From the NCBI RefSeq assembly GCF_001673635.1, contig NZ_LZMH01000057.1, positions 1 to 64,000 on the forward strand: a DNA stretch of 64,000 nt, read 5' to 3'. This document shows, piece by piece, positions 44,243-53,520 of this stretch. The DNA comes from Mycobacterium asiaticum (GTDB lineage: Bacteria > Actinomycetota > Actinomycetes > Mycobacteriales > Mycobacteriaceae). The notes beneath the pieces are model-generated. The model was not told the DNA's origin and made no database searches. It saw only the letters and a list, made by a program, of their open reading frames with translations. A program made the translations under genes and the position numbers. Position 1 is the stretch's first letter. Each line of letters opens with the position of its first letter.

Positions 44243-45487
44243 TCACGTCAGCGAGTAGCGGACGGGCAGGTGCTTGAGGCCACCGACGAAGGTCGTCGCG
44301 ACCAACTCCGGATCACCGTCCAGCTCAATGGATTTCAGTCGTGGCAGGAGTTCCGCGAAGAAGCTGCTGACCTCCATGCGGGCCAGCGCGGCACCCATGC
44401 AGAAATGCACGCCGTACCCGAAAGCAACATGCTTGTTGGGGTCACGACCGACGTCGAAGCGGAACGGGTCGTCAAAGATGTCCTCGTCGCGGTTGGCCGA
44501 CACATAGGACAGCAGCACCGAATCGCCCTCGGCGATTGGTATGCCGCGAACCTCGACATCCTTGGCGGCGGTGCGCATGAACTGCTTGACCGGGGTGACC
44601 CAGCGGATCATCTCCTCGGTCGCTTGGGGCATTTGGTCGGGGTTTTCGCGCAGCCACTGCAACTGCTCGGGATTCTCGATGAGGGCCTGCAGGCCGCCGG
44701 AGATGGTCGCGCTGGTGGTGTCGTGCCCGGCGGTGGCGACGATCAGGTAGTAGGACACCGTGTCGATGTCCGATAGCGGCTGGCCGTCGATGCGGGCGTT
44801 GGCGATCGCCGAGGCGAGATCTTCGGTGGGACTTTCGCGACGCGCTGCGGTCAATTCGTTGAAATAGCCGAACATCTCCAGTAGCGACGCGATCTGTTCC
44901 TCAGCGGTGGTGCCGCGCTTGAATTCGCTGTCGTCGGCGCCGAACAACTCCTGCGTCCAGCGCAGCATGCGGGAGAAGTCGGCTTCCGGCACGCCGAGCA
45001 ACGACATGATGACGTAGAGCGGGAAGTTCACCGCGACTTGCTGAACGAAATCGCACGCCGGTCCCACCTCCACCATCTTGTCGACGTAGCTCTTGGCCAA
45101 CTCGTCCACCCGGAGCTTCATCGCCCGCATCGCCTTGGGGCGGAACCAGTCCGAGCCGATGGCACGCACCACCCGGTGCTGTGGGTCGTCCAGGTGGATC
45201 AGCGTGCGCACCCCCAGGGCTGCGGCCTGTTCGTCGCCTTCGGCGGTCGCCAGCACCGGCCGCGGCCAGTTGGTGAACACCGTGTTTTCCCGCTCGATGG
45301 CCATGACGTCGGCGTGCTTGGTGATCGCCCAAAAGGGCCGGTAGTGCGGTACGTCCACCCACGACACCGGGGCGTTGGCGCGCAGGTGGGCCAGGGCCGC
45401 GTGCAGCCGCCGCTCGTCGGTGAAGGCCTGCGGATCGGCCAGGACCCGCGCGGCCTCATCCATGGTCGGAGCGCTCACCGCCGACAT
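44243..45487 (-). CDS. Cytochrome P450 (CYP125/CYP142-like pattern)
   Basis: 414 residues. I-helix ATAGHDTTSATI, E-x-x-R region EEMIRWVTPVKQFMR, and heme loop FGYGVHFCMGAALARME with Cys ligand. The phrase TPVKQFMRTA resembles mycobacterial steroid and fatty-acid P450s such as CYP125 and CYP142; the exact subfamily cannot be fixed by eye. It is placed between an SDR and an F420-type oxidoreductase on the same strand. Confidence 0.94.
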   Translation of the reverse strand: MSAVSAPTMDEAARVLADPQAFTDERRLHAALAHLRANAPVSWVDVPHYRPFWAITKHADVMAIERENTVFTNWPRPVLATAEGDEQAAALGVRTLIHLDDPQHRVVRAIGSDWFRPKAMRAMKLRVDELAKSYVDKMVEVGPACDFVQQVAVNFPLYVIMSLLGVPEADFSRMLRWTQELFGADDSEFKRGTTAEEQIASLLEMFGYFNELTAARRESPTEDLASAIANARIDGQPLSDIDTVSYYLIVATAGHDTTSATISGGLQALIENPEQLQWLRENPDQMPQATEEMIRWVTPVKQFMRTAAKDVEVRGIPIAEGDSVLLSYVSANRDEDIFDDPFRFDVGRDPNKHVAFGYGVHFCMGAALARMEVSSFFAELLPRLKSIELDGDPELVATTFVGGLKHLPVRYSLT

Positions 45488-45509
45488 CTCCTCACTGCCG
45501 AAACTCTCC

Positions 45510-46529
45510 TCACTGCCGAAACTCCTTCAGTGCGGCCCGAATACAGCCCTCTGACGCGGCATAGAAGATCGGCAACACTCGATCGGCCACGCCCGTACAG
45601 CGGTCGCGCAGCGCCGCGCCGACATCCTCGATCGGGGCGACCACCGCGAAGGTGCCGAGCATCTCGTCATCGATCAACGACCCCATGATGTCCCACTCGC
45701 CCAGCTTGGAGAGCCGGTGCAACTCGTCGTGCAGATCGCCCCAACCGTGCAGGTCGAGCACCTTGCGGTAGGCCGGCGTGGACCCGTAGAACGCGATCTG
45801 CTTGCGGGTGGCGGTCATGGCTTTGGCCAATTCGTCGTCGTTCGTTCCGGTCGCGACCATCACTTCGGCCGATATCTCGAAATCGCCGCGGCCGCGCCCG
45901 GCGCGCTGCAGGCCGCGCAGCAGCACCGGCGTCGTCACATCGGTGAGGTACCGCCGGGACACCATCGGGTGGCCCAGGTGGCCGTCGGCGATCTCCCCGC
46001 AGATCTCGGTCATCGCCTCACCGACGGCGGCCAAAAATACCCTCGGCGCAGAGTAAGGGTGGGGTTCGGGGGTGAACATCGGCGTCATGATCTTGTGGGT
46101 GTAGAACTCACCCTCGAACCGAAGTTTGGTGCCGTCGCGCCACGCCGACCAGATCTCGCGCATTGCCGCGACGAATTCGCGCATCCGCCGGGCCGGATGG
46201 CTCCAGGGCATGCTGAAGCGCTTCTCGATGTGGGCCTGGATTTGGGTGCCGAGGCCGAGGATGAACCGGCCGTTGGAGTAGGCCTGCAGGTCCCAGCCCA
46301 GGTTGGCGACGGTCATCGGGTTGCGCGCGAACGCCACCGCGATGTTGGTGCCCAGCTCGATTCGCGAGGTGTGCTCGGCAGCCAACGCCAGCGGCAGGAA
46401 CGGGTCGTGGCTGGTCTCGGCCGTCCAGCCGCCGTCGCAACCCCGCTCTTCCAGAGCGATGGCCGCGTCGATGACCCGGTCCAGTCTGTTGGGTATGCCC
46501 CCGTCGATCTTGAGGGCCCCGCGCGACAT
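45510..46529 (-). CDS. LLM-class F420-dependent oxidoreductase (TIGR03617-like), copy 1
   Basis: 339 residues, luciferase-like TIM barrel. Family features: LGTNIAVAFARNPMTVA, FILGLGTQIQAHIEKRFSMPW, and FYGSTPAYRKVLDLHGWGDL. It probably reduces or oxidises a lipid-like substrate with coenzyme F420. A closely related paralogue lies at 56715-57746, and both have the same operator just upstream of the start codon (46541-46560 here). The short leader suggests a very short or absent 5' UTR. Confidence 0.92.
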   Translation of the reverse strand: MSRGALKIDGGIPNRLDRVIDAAIALEERGCDGGWTAETSHDPFLPLALAAEHTSRIELGTNIAVAFARNPMTVANLGWDLQAYSNGRFILGLGTQIQAHIEKRFSMPWSHPARRMREFVAAMREIWSAWRDGTKLRFEGEFYTHKIMTPMFTPEPHPYSAPRVFLAAVGEAMTEICGEIADGHLGHPMVSRRYLTDVTTPVLLRGLQRAGRGRGDFEISAEVMVATGTNDDELAKAMTATRKQIAFYGSTPAYRKVLDLHGWGDLHDELHRLSKLGEWDIMGSLIDDEMLGTFAVVAPIEDVGAALRDRCTGVADRVLPIFYAASEGCIRAALKEFRQ

Positions 46530-46540
46530 AGGGCAAAAGC

Positions 46541-46560
46541 TACAGTAAGCAATTCGGTAG
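46541..46560. promoter_or_regulatory. Shared operator, site A
   Basis: TACAGTAAGCAATTCGGTAG, one of five sites fitting TACWGTAANNNNTWYNGTAK. It lies 11 bp upstream of the LLM start and exactly 60 bp from site B, in the divergent LLM/carboxyltransferase promoter. Confidence 0.72.
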
Positions 46561-46600
46561 GGTCAACGTCAGCCAACTCCGCAGCGCTGCGCGGCCGCGC

Positions 46601-46620
46601 TACAGTAAGCACTTCGGTAG
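46601..46620. promoter_or_regulatory. Shared operator, site B
   Basis: TACAGTAAGCACTTCGGTAG differs from site A at one base. It is 30 bp upstream of the carboxyltransferase start; the 60-bp phasing with site A would place both on nearly the same DNA face. Confidence 0.72.
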
Positions 46621-46650
46621 ATATCGACCGGTGAGTGAGGACTGCAGAGC

Positions 46651-48159
46651 ATGGCTGAGGCCCCCAAGAAGCCCGCCGATTGGGCCGCGACGCTCGAGGA
46701 CCTCGACCGGCGTCGCCGGCACTCGCTGGGGATGGGGGGGCCGGAGCGCCTGGACAAGCACCGCGGCAAAGGCAAGTTGGACGCGCGTGCCCGCATCGAG
46801 CGGCTGCTGGACCCGGGCACGTTCCGTGAGATCGGCACGCTGGTCGGCGGCGAGGTTGCCGCGGACGCGATCGTCACGGGCTCGGGCCTGATCAACGGTG
46901 TGCCGGTGATGGTCGGTGCCGAGGATTTCACCACGCTGGCCGGAAGCATCGGGCCCGGCGGGAATTCGAAGCGCTACCGGATCGCCGAACTGGCTGTGCG
47001 CGATCGCATTCCGCTCGTCATGCTGCTCGACGGCGCCGGCTTCCGCCCGACCGGTGGGCATTACGGGCGCAGCCCCACCGACCTGCTGGCCCAGACGCAG
47101 TGCTCCGGCCGGGTCCCGACCGTCGCCGCCGTGCTCGGACCGTCGGCCGGCCACGGTGCTCTGGTTGCCCCGGTGTGTGACTTCCGGATCATGAGCCGGC
47201 AGGGCACCATCTTCACCGCCGGACCACCCGTGGTGAAAGAGTCCACCGGCGAAGAGATTTCGAAGGAAGACCTGGGCGGCCCGGACGTCGCGCTGCCCAG
47301 CGGGGTGATCCACAACGTCGCCGAGGACGATGAATCCGCGCTCGACGACATCCGCCGCTACCTGTCGTACTTCCCGCCGAGCGCGTGGTCCTATCCGCCG
47401 TCGCTGACGGCGGACGAGACCACGCAGCCCCGGCCGACCCCCGAGCTGCTGAACATCGTCTCGCGCGACAATCGCCGCGTCTACGACATGCGCGCGGTGC
47501 TCGATGTCGTGTTCGACCGGCCGGACTGGTTCGAAGTGCAGCCCGCCTTCGGCCGGGCGATCATCTGCGCACTGGCCCATCTCGGCGGACATCCGGTGGC
47601 CGTCGTCGCCAACCAGCCGCGGGTACTGGCCGGGTCCATCGACTCCGAAGCCGCGGACAAGGCGGCGCACTTTATCCTGGTCGCCGATTCCTTCCATCTG
47701 CCGATTGTGTTCCTGGCCGACAACCCCGGCATGCTGCCCGGTAGCCGCTCCGAACGCCAGGGTGTGCTGCGCAGCGGGGGGCGGATGTTCGCCGCGCAGA
47801 CAGCCGCGACGACGATCAAGTTGCACGTCACCCTGCGCAAGGCCTACGGGTTCGGCTCGATGGTGATGTCGCTGCTCGGATTCGACCATCAATCGGCCAC
47901 ATTCGCCTACCCGGGCGCCACGATGGGCGCCATGAGTGCCGCGGCGCTCAGTCGCGCATCCAACGCGGGTGAGGACCTGTCGGCGAAGCTGCGCGACGCC
48001 GAATTGCAGGCGTCTTACCGGTCGGCCGAACACATGGGGTTCGACGAGCTGATCGATCCGGGTGAAACCCGGGACGCGCTGCTGGCCGCCCTGCAACGGG
48101 CGCTGTCGGCCAGGCAGGCGATCGCCGAGCCGGTGACCCGCACGGTCATCCTGCCGTAG
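46651..48159 (+). CDS. Acyl-CoA carboxylase carboxyltransferase subunit (AccD family)
   Basis: 502 residues with two crotonase-like halves: N-terminal (GGEVAADAIVTG, DGAGFRPTGGH, GRVPTVAAVLGPSAGHGAL) and C-terminal (ADNPGMLPGSRSERQGVLR, VTLRKAYGFGSMVM). It transfers carboxyl from biotin to an acyl-CoA. No biotin carboxylase/carrier (AccA) gene is in the window, so it must use one elsewhere, or the protein acts as a biotin-independent relative. It is controlled from the promoter holding sites A and B. A long hairpin follows. Confidence 0.92.
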   Translation: MAEAPKKPADWAATLEDLDRRRRHSLGMGGPERLDKHRGKGKLDARARIERLLDPGTFREIGTLVGGEVAADAIVTGSGLINGVPVMVGAEDFTTLAGSIGPGGNSKRYRIAELAVRDRIPLVMLLDGAGFRPTGGHYGRSPTDLLAQTQCSGRVPTVAAVLGPSAGHGALVAPVCDFRIMSRQGTIFTAGPPVVKESTGEEISKEDLGGPDVALPSGVIHNVAEDDESALDDIRRYLSYFPPSAWSYPPSLTADETTQPRPTPELLNIVSRDNRRVYDMRAVLDVVFDRPDWFEVQPAFGRAIICALAHLGGHPVAVVANQPRVLAGSIDSEAADKAAHFILVADSFHLPIVFLADNPGMLPGSRSERQGVLRSGGRMFAAQTAATTIKLHVTLRKAYGFGSMVMSLLGFDHQSATFAYPGATMGAMSAAALSRASNAGEDLSAKLRDAELQASYRSAEHMGFDELIDPGETRDALLAALQRALSARQAIAEPVTRTVILP

Positions 48160-48168
48160 TTAGCTTGC

Positions 48169-48228
48169 GCGAGCAGACGCATAAGCCCCCGACACGCCGG
48201 GCGTGCGGGGGCGTATGCGTCTGCTCGC
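48169..48228. repeat. Long intergenic hairpin with GCGAGCAGACGCAT arms (copy 1)
   Basis: A perfect 14-bp outer stem (48169-48182 with 48215-48228) continues inward through GCCCCCG/CGGGGGC and CACGC/GCGTG. It lies between the convergent carboxyltransferase and LLM genes and probably acts as a two-way terminator. The arm sequence recurs at 54143. Confidence 0.75.
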
Positions 48229-48238
48229 CACCACTCCG

Positions 48239-49270
48239 CTACGCGCGGTAGGCGCGCACCACCGGTTCCAGCTCGTCGGGCGTGGCACCGTGCAGGATCA
48301 CCGCGTCGGCGCCATAGTCGAATTCGCGGCGGATTCGCTGCGCGCACTGTTGCGGCGACCCGGTGGCCGAGGGCTCTAACCATTCGTCGGGGATCAGCGT
48401 GGCGATGTGCTCGATCTGTTCGGGCGTGGCCTTGTGGTCAATGCCGCCGGCGATCGAGGTGACCACCGAATCCTCGCGGAACCGTTGCAGCACAGCGGGA
48501 TCCCAGTTGTTGGTCTGCACCAGCAGATCGCCGTAGCCCTGCAGGTAGGTGGCCAACCGGGCGACGGTCTTCTTCAGCCGCAATTGCTCGGGCAAGTGGT
48601 CGCCCACCGTGGCGAAGCATGACCACACCCGGACGCTGGCGGGATCGCGGCCGGCCTGTTCCGCGGCGGACTTCACCGTAGTGACGGCCCGCTGCAGCGT
48701 CTCCGGGGTGAAGTAGGTGTGCAGGATGACGTCGTCGAAGGCCCGGCCGCCCAGCGCCAGCGTGTTGGGACCGAATGCCACCAGTGCCAGCCGGATGTCC
48801 TCGTCGAAGTCCCGGTCGAGAAACAGGATCGGATACTTACCCATGGGGCCGTCGTGGTTGAAGATCACCTCCCCATGCCACAACCGGCGCATGACCTGGG
48901 CCCAGTCCTCCATCTGGGCCGTGGTCACCGCCGGAATGCCAAACGCCCCATAGATCGCCGCGATGCCACGCCCGATGCCCAGGGTGAAGCGCCCACCCGA
49001 GAGTCGGTGCATCGTGGTGGCCCACGACCCGGTGATCAACGGATGCCGGGTGTTGTGATTCGTTGCGGCAGTGGCGATCTGCATGCGGTTGGTCACCGCG
49101 CACGCCGCGCCGACGAGAGACGACGCTTCCTTGATGTTCCAGCGCTCGGAGATGAACGCGGTGCCGAAACCGAGTTCCTCCCCGCGGCGCGCCTCGTCCA
49201 TCAGCGTGGCCGGGCCCTCGCCACCCGCGCCGGCGAGCAGGTAATAGCCCAATTCGTCGAGAACGCTCAA
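48239..49270 (-). CDS. LLM-class F420-dependent oxidoreductase (TIGR03857-like)
   Basis: 343 residues. Luciferase-like barrel with GFGTAFISERWNIKEA, TRHPLITGSWATTMHRLSGG and LGIGRGIAAIYGAFG. It belongs to a different LLM subgroup from the pair at 45510 and 56715. TTG 49270 is chosen: AAGGAG lies 7 nt upstream and the codon overlaps the previous stop (TTGA); GTG 49276 is the alternative but is too close to that site. Confidence 0.9.
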   Translation of the reverse strand: MSVLDELGYYLLAGAGGEGPATLMDEARRGEELGFGTAFISERWNIKEASSLVGAACAVTNRMQIATAATNHNTRHPLITGSWATTMHRLSGGRFTLGIGRGIAAIYGAFGIPAVTTAQMEDWAQVMRRLWHGEVIFNHDGPMGKYPILFLDRDFDEDIRLALVAFGPNTLALGGRAFDDVILHTYFTPETLQRAVTTVKSAAEQAGRDPASVRVWSCFATVGDHLPEQLRLKKTVARLATYLQGYGDLLVQTNNWDPAVLQRFREDSVVTSIAGGIDHKATPEQIEHIATLIPDEWLEPSATGSPQQCAQRIRREFDYGADAVILHGATPDELEPVVRAYRA

Positions 49271-49638
49271 ACCCACACTCCTTGCTTGTAGCCACAGTTC
49301 CAGACCTCGGTTATCCTGCCGTCCACGACGCGGAACACCTCGATGCTCGCCACGTTGGTCTCTGCGCCGTTGGACGTGATGGCCGAGTCGTAGACGATCG
49401 CGACGTGCTCGTCGTCGGCGACGACGATGTTCAGCGCGAAGCGCAGCGAGTCACACACCTGCCACATGTCGGCGACCCGCTGCACCGCCTCGGCGTGGGT
49501 CAGCGTGTGTGCCCCGCCCGGCTCGTGCCGAATGACGTTGTCGCCCAGCAACTCCTCGGCCAGATCGAGGTTGCGCTCGTTCCAGGCCACCAGGTTGTAG
49601 AGTTCGACCACCTCGCGCGCGGTGCGGACCGCAGTCAT
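49267..49638 (-). CDS. SnoaL-like/NTF2-fold protein
   Basis: 123 residues with the cone-shaped NTF2 fold pattern: VVELYNLVAWNERNLDLAEELLGDNVIRHEPG, then VEVFR-type strands (ASIEVFRVVDGRITEVWNCG). Such proteins act as small isomerases or hydrolases in polyketide and steroid metabolism. ATG 49638 overlaps the upstream stop (TAATG) and the gene overlaps the LLM gene downstream by 4 nt, so it is part of a tight operon from the flavin monooxygenase. Confidence 0.88.
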   Translation of the reverse strand: MTAVRTAREVVELYNLVAWNERNLDLAEELLGDNVIRHEPGGAHTLTHAEAVQRVADMWQVCDSLRFALNIVVADDEHVAIVYDSAITSNGAETNVASIEVFRVVDGRITEVWNCGYKQGVWV

Positions 49639-50762
49639 TACTGGGACACGGCTTCTTGCAGGAACCGCTCGGAAACCCGGCGCACCCGGCCGGACAGCAC
49701 GTGACTGACATGCCCACCGGCATACCAGTACAGCCGACCACCCCACTTCTCCTGCAACACCAATGCCGGCTCCAGCATGGCCATCCGGTCATGCCGCGCA
49801 GCGACGATGAGCCGGCGATCCGGTGGTGGCGCCGGGTCCGCCTGCAGCGGGTCGATCACCGTCGTGAGCCGAGCCACCACGTCGGACTGCAGCAGCTTGC
49901 GGTAGTCGCTGTGCGACGAGCCCGACCGGCCCAGGTGCCGGGCGATCATCCCGTTGAGTCCCAGAATGGGCGTGTACAGCGCAACGGCGTCCACGTCGCG
50001 CTCGAAATGCGATACCAGCGCCGCGACCGGGCTGCCCATCGAAACCCCTGCGACCACAACGGCAGTCGCTTGCCGTCGCACCCAGCGCACGACGGCGCGG
50101 ATCTCCGAAACCGACCGCATCATGCCGGCGACGTTGCCCAGCGGATCCATGTCCGGATAACTGGGCCAGTGACCGCGCCGGCTGCCGTGACCCGGCTGAA
50201 TCGGCATCGCGACATTGAAGCCCAGCACCCGGTGGATCCGGTCGATCCGCGACATGAGCATGTCTTCGGCGCCACCTTGACCGGCGCCGTGAATCCACAC
50301 CAGCCACGGACGCGGGCCGTCGCGATGCCGGCACAGGTGGACCGCCGCCCGGGCCGGACCGCCAAAGCCTTCGTCGACCAACGTTTTCGGCCAGCCGGGA
50401 TCGTGTTCGAACGTCATCCGTTCGTACGGCAGCCCGGCGATGCGTCGGCGTTTGATGGCGTGTACCCGCAGCGGTGCCGGCTCGGCGTGTGCGCCGTCGA
50501 TGCCGAGTTCCGACAGTTCCTCGGCCGCCGGCAGGCATCCACTGAGCGAGCGCACCGTCTTCGGCGCTCCACCGCCCAGCACCGAGAACCCGGTCAGCAC
50601 AAGCTCGTCCAGAAAGACCTCACCGAACTGCCGCGCAGTGCGCGGAGCCGCCGGAACCAGCCCGGTCGATCCGGTGACATCGGTCCGAAGCCCGGAGATG
50701 GTGCGCGGCAACACCATGCCCAACTCCCGAGTGATGCCCAACCCCCGCATGGCCCACGACAT
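49638..50762 (-). CDS. Alpha/beta hydrolase
   Basis: 374 residues. An N-terminal region of about 150 residues precedes the hydrolase core (LVWIHGAGQGG, nucleophile GVSMGS, late RHDRMAMLEP acid region and GGHVSH). A triad of Ser, Asp and His is therefore plausible. ATG 50762 is preferred over GTG 50771, as AGG lies 8 nt upstream. It follows the flavin monooxygenase closely. A Baeyer-Villiger enzyme followed by a hydrolase would open a ring and cleave the resulting ester. Confidence 0.88.
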   Translation of the reverse strand: MSWAMRGLGITRELGMVLPRTISGLRTDVTGSTGLVPAAPRTARQFGEVFLDELVLTGFSVLGGGAPKTVRSLSGCLPAAEELSELGIDGAHAEPAPLRVHAIKRRRIAGLPYERMTFEHDPGWPKTLVDEGFGGPARAAVHLCRHRDGPRPWLVWIHGAGQGGAEDMLMSRIDRIHRVLGFNVAMPIQPGHGSRRGHWPSYPDMDPLGNVAGMMRSVSEIRAVVRWVRRQATAVVVAGVSMGSPVAALVSHFERDVDAVALYTPILGLNGMIARHLGRSGSSHSDYRKLLQSDVVARLTTVIDPLQADPAPPPDRRLIVAARHDRMAMLEPALVLQEKWGGRLYWYAGGHVSHVLSGRVRRVSERFLQEAVSQ

Positions 50763-50771
50763 AACAATCAC

Positions 50772-52385
50772 CTACCTCAGCTTGAACCCGGTGTACCCGG
50801 TGGCCGCGATCTCATCGCAGCGGCGCCGGTATTCGGGGATTCCGCCGGTATAGCCCATGTACATCCGCTTCTTGCCGGGCACATTGCCACCGTTGTACCA
50901 GGAGTTGCAGCTCGGATGAACGAGCACAGTTGGCGCCACCAGGGCCGTCGCGTGCTCGATCCATTCCCGCTGCGCGCTGTCCAGCGCCTCGATGGTGCGA
51001 ATCCCGTTAACGCGCAGATAGGCGATGCAATCGCCGATCCACTCAACATGTTGTTCAAGTGCCGCCACGAAATTCGTCGCCGCGCTCGGGCTGCCCGGCC
51101 CCTGCACCGTGAACAGGTTCGGGAACCCGGCCACCGCCAGGCCCAGCAGCGACAGTGGACCCTCGGTGGCCCAGAAACCCGCCAGGCTCAACCCGTCCCG
51201 GCCGCGAACGTCGATGCGGCTCAGCGCGCCGGTCATCGCGTCGAACCCGGTGGCGTAGATGATCACGTCGAGGTCGTACTCGTTGGCAGCGGTGCGGATA
51301 CCGCCGGGCGTCACGGCGTCGATCGGGTCCCGGCGGAGATCGACGAGGGTGACGTTGTCGCGATTGAACGTCTCGTAGAACCCTTGGTCGATGATGGGCC
51401 GCTTGCAGGCGAACGGGTGCTGCGGCACCAGCGCCGCCGCCGTCTGCGGGTCCTTGACAATCCGGGCCACCGCCTCGCCGTACAACTGGGCGGCCATCCG
51501 GTTGGCCTCGATGTCGAAGAAGACATCGCTCCAGTTCAGCGCGCCCAGCACGCCGTTCTCCTCGATGGCGCGCAATTGCTCCTCGCGGGTTGCCGACTTC
51601 AGCGGCGGGCTGGCCAGCATCTCCAACAGCACCGAAAAGGCACTCAGCCGGGCCGCCCCGATCGGATGCTCACGCTGCGCAGCGCGGATCTCGCCGTAGC
51701 GGGCCTTCATCTCCGCCAGCTCGCCGGGCGCGAACCGGTGCACCCGCCATGGCAGCGTGTAGGGTGCGGATCGCTGAAACACGAACAGCTGCTTGGCTTC
51801 CCGCGCCACGATCGGAATCAGTTGAACTCCGGTCGATCCCGTCCCGATGACGCCAACCCGCAGCCCGGTCAGGTCGAAGCCGGCCCGAGGCCAGCGACTG
51901 GTGTACAGCGACGTGCCGGCGAAGGAGCCCATGCCGGGAATCTCGGGTTCCAGCGGTACCGACAGGATCCCCGAAGCGGCGACGACGAACGCGGCGCTCA
52001 GCGTCTGGTCCGTCTCGGTGCGCACCGTCCAGGTTCCGCGGTCTTCGTCGAACGCCATGGCGACCACTTTGGTGTCGAAGGCGATGTCGCGACGCAGGTC
52101 GAGGCGGTCGGCGACGAAGTTCAGGTAGGCCTCGATCTCGGGTTGGGCGGGCATGGACTCGGTCCAAACCCATTCCTGCTGAATCTCTTCGGAGAAGCTG
52201 TAGGAATATTCGATGCTCTCGATATCGCATCGCGCGCCCGGATAGCGGTTGTACAGCCAGGTGCCGCCCACGTTCTCGGCCTTCTCGAGCACCCGGGTCC
52301 GCAGGCCGAGCTGACGCAACCGATGCAGCATGTACAGGCCGGAGAATCCGGCGCCGATCACGACGACGTCGAAGTCAGGTTCCAT
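50772..52385 (-). CDS. Flavin-containing monooxygenase, Baeyer-Villiger type
   Basis: 537 residues. FAD motif GAGFSG (11-16), ENVGGTWLYNRYPGARCD, and NADPH motif GTGSTGVQ (181-188). The Baeyer-Villiger fingerprint F-x-G-x-x-x-H-x-x-x-W-P appears at 155-166 as FAGTSLYTSRWP, with Tyr161 where His is usual. It probably inserts oxygen into a cyclic or side-chain ketone. It diverges from the Rieske oxygenase across operator site C and heads the operon with the hydrolase, SnoaL-like and LLM genes. Confidence 0.92.
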   Translation of the reverse strand: MEPDFDVVVIGAGFSGLYMLHRLRQLGLRTRVLEKAENVGGTWLYNRYPGARCDIESIEYSYSFSEEIQQEWVWTESMPAQPEIEAYLNFVADRLDLRRDIAFDTKVVAMAFDEDRGTWTVRTETDQTLSAAFVVAASGILSVPLEPEIPGMGSFAGTSLYTSRWPRAGFDLTGLRVGVIGTGSTGVQLIPIVAREAKQLFVFQRSAPYTLPWRVHRFAPGELAEMKARYGEIRAAQREHPIGAARLSAFSVLLEMLASPPLKSATREEQLRAIEENGVLGALNWSDVFFDIEANRMAAQLYGEAVARIVKDPQTAAALVPQHPFACKRPIIDQGFYETFNRDNVTLVDLRRDPIDAVTPGGIRTAANEYDLDVIIYATGFDAMTGALSRIDVRGRDGLSLAGFWATEGPLSLLGLAVAGFPNLFTVQGPGSPSAATNFVAALEQHVEWIGDCIAYLRVNGIRTIEALDSAQREWIEHATALVAPTVLVHPSCNSWYNGGNVPGKKRMYMGYTGGIPEYRRRCDEIAATGYTGFKLR

Positions 52386-52460
52386 CGCTGGTCACCTTCA
52401 GGACGAGCCCTGATGCCATGAAGCTCCTTGCCGTGCGGTGGGCCGAACTGCTGAAATCTA

Positions 52461-52480
52461 TACTGTAATGGATTTAGTAT
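52461..52480. promoter_or_regulatory. Shared operator, site C
   Basis: TACTGTAATGGATTTAGTAT, between the divergent flavin monooxygenase and Rieske oxygenase genes. It contains an in-frame ATG at 52468, but the conserved site argues that this is regulatory DNA and not coding. Confidence 0.68.
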
Positions 52481-52503
52481 CAGCCGGACGGAGGCATCGG
52501 CAA

Positions 52504-53520
52504 GTGAAAGTCCCGTTCACCTGGAAGGTCACCGGGTGGTTCATGATCGGGTGGTCACCCGAATTCCCGGTCGGTGAGGTGCGGCCACTGCGGTACTTCG
52601 GCGAGGACCTGGTCGCCTATCGCGACGAGTCCGGCGAGCTGCACGTGCTGGAAGCTCACTGCAAACACCTCGGCGCGCATCTGGGCCACGGCGGAAAGGT
52701 GGTCGGCGACTGCGTGCAATGCCCGTTCCACGGCTGGCGCTGGGGACCCGACGGCACCAACCGCTACATCCCCTACCAGCCGGACCGGCCCAATCGGGGG
52801 CTGAGGCTACGGGTGTACCCGGTGACCGAACAATACGACTGCGTGTTCGCCTGGCATCACCCGCACGGCGAGCCGCCCCGGTGGGAGATGCCGGACATCT
52901 TTCACAAGTTTCCGCAGTTCGAGACCGATCCGCGGGCCTATTACCGCGCTTATCCGGAATTCTCGCGGCGGGCCGAGCGCGAACCCGTGCATCCGCAGAT
53001 CGTGGCGGAGAACGCCCCCGACAGCGCGCATTTCGAGTATGTGCACCATGCGACGGTGACTCCGCGGGTGTTGGAGTGGAAGATCGAAGACCACGAGTGG
53101 CGGTTCGTCGCCGGCTGGCCGGACGCGCGCACCGACAATCCGGAGGATCTGGCGCTGCGGTTCCACAGCCACTTGTTCGGCCTCGGCGGGGCGATCAGCG
53201 TCTTCGAGGGCGCCCAGAACCATCGGCTGATCTTCACCTGCACACCGGTCGACGACGAATGTTCGGACCTGTTCTATTCGATCTGGTGGCCGCGGGTCCC
53301 CGGCGACACCGGCGCGGTGCCCGGGGGCAAACTGCGCGACCTCATCGAACGGCAGTTCCTGTCCACCGTCTTCGACGACCTGGAGATCTGGCGCTACCAG
53401 AAGTACGTCGAACACCCGGCGCTGTCCAAGGTCGACGCGAAAGGTTATATGGCGCTGCGTAAGTGGGCCACACAATTCTATGACGTAGCGCCACGCGACT
53501 CCGCGAGCGCGTCGGCATGA
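52504..53520 (+). CDS. Rieske non-heme iron oxygenase (KshA-like)
   Basis: 338 residues. Rieske ligands Cys53-x-His55 (AHCKHLGAHLG) and Cys73-x-x-His76 (CPFHGW), and the mononuclear iron motif DSAHFEYVHH. The pattern of the first 100 residues recalls KshA, the steroid 9-alpha-hydroxylase oxygenase. GTG 52504 is preferred: GGAGG lies 9 nt upstream, while ATG 52468 lies inside operator C without a ribosome-binding site. A reductase partner (KshB type) is not in the window. The stop overlaps the thioesterase start (ATGA). Confidence 0.92.
   Translation: MKVPFTWKVTGWFMIGWSPEFPVGEVRPLRYFGEDLVAYRDESGELHVLEAHCKHLGAHLGHGGKVVGDCVQCPFHGWRWGPDGTNRYIPYQPDRPNRGLRLRVYPVTEQYDCVFAWHHPHGEPPRWEMPDIFHKFPQFETDPRAYYRAYPEFSRRAEREPVHPQIVAENAPDSAHFEYVHHATVTPRVLEWKIEDHEWRFVAGWPDARTDNPEDLALRFHSHLFGLGGAISVFEGAQNHRLIFTCTPVDDECSDLFYSIWWPRVPGDTGAVPGGKLRDLIERQFLSTVFDDLEIWRYQKYVEHPALSKVDAKGYMALRKWATQFYDVAPRDSASASA

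Noticed and set aside
49656..52421. 921-residue plus-strand open frame
   Set aside because: It is antisense to the hydrolase and flavin monooxygenase genes, with Arg/Gln/His-rich, motif-free sequence.
52468..52503. ATG 52468 as the Rieske oxygenase start
   Set aside because: It lies inside operator C and has no ribosome-binding site, while GTG 52504 has GGAGG at good spacing.
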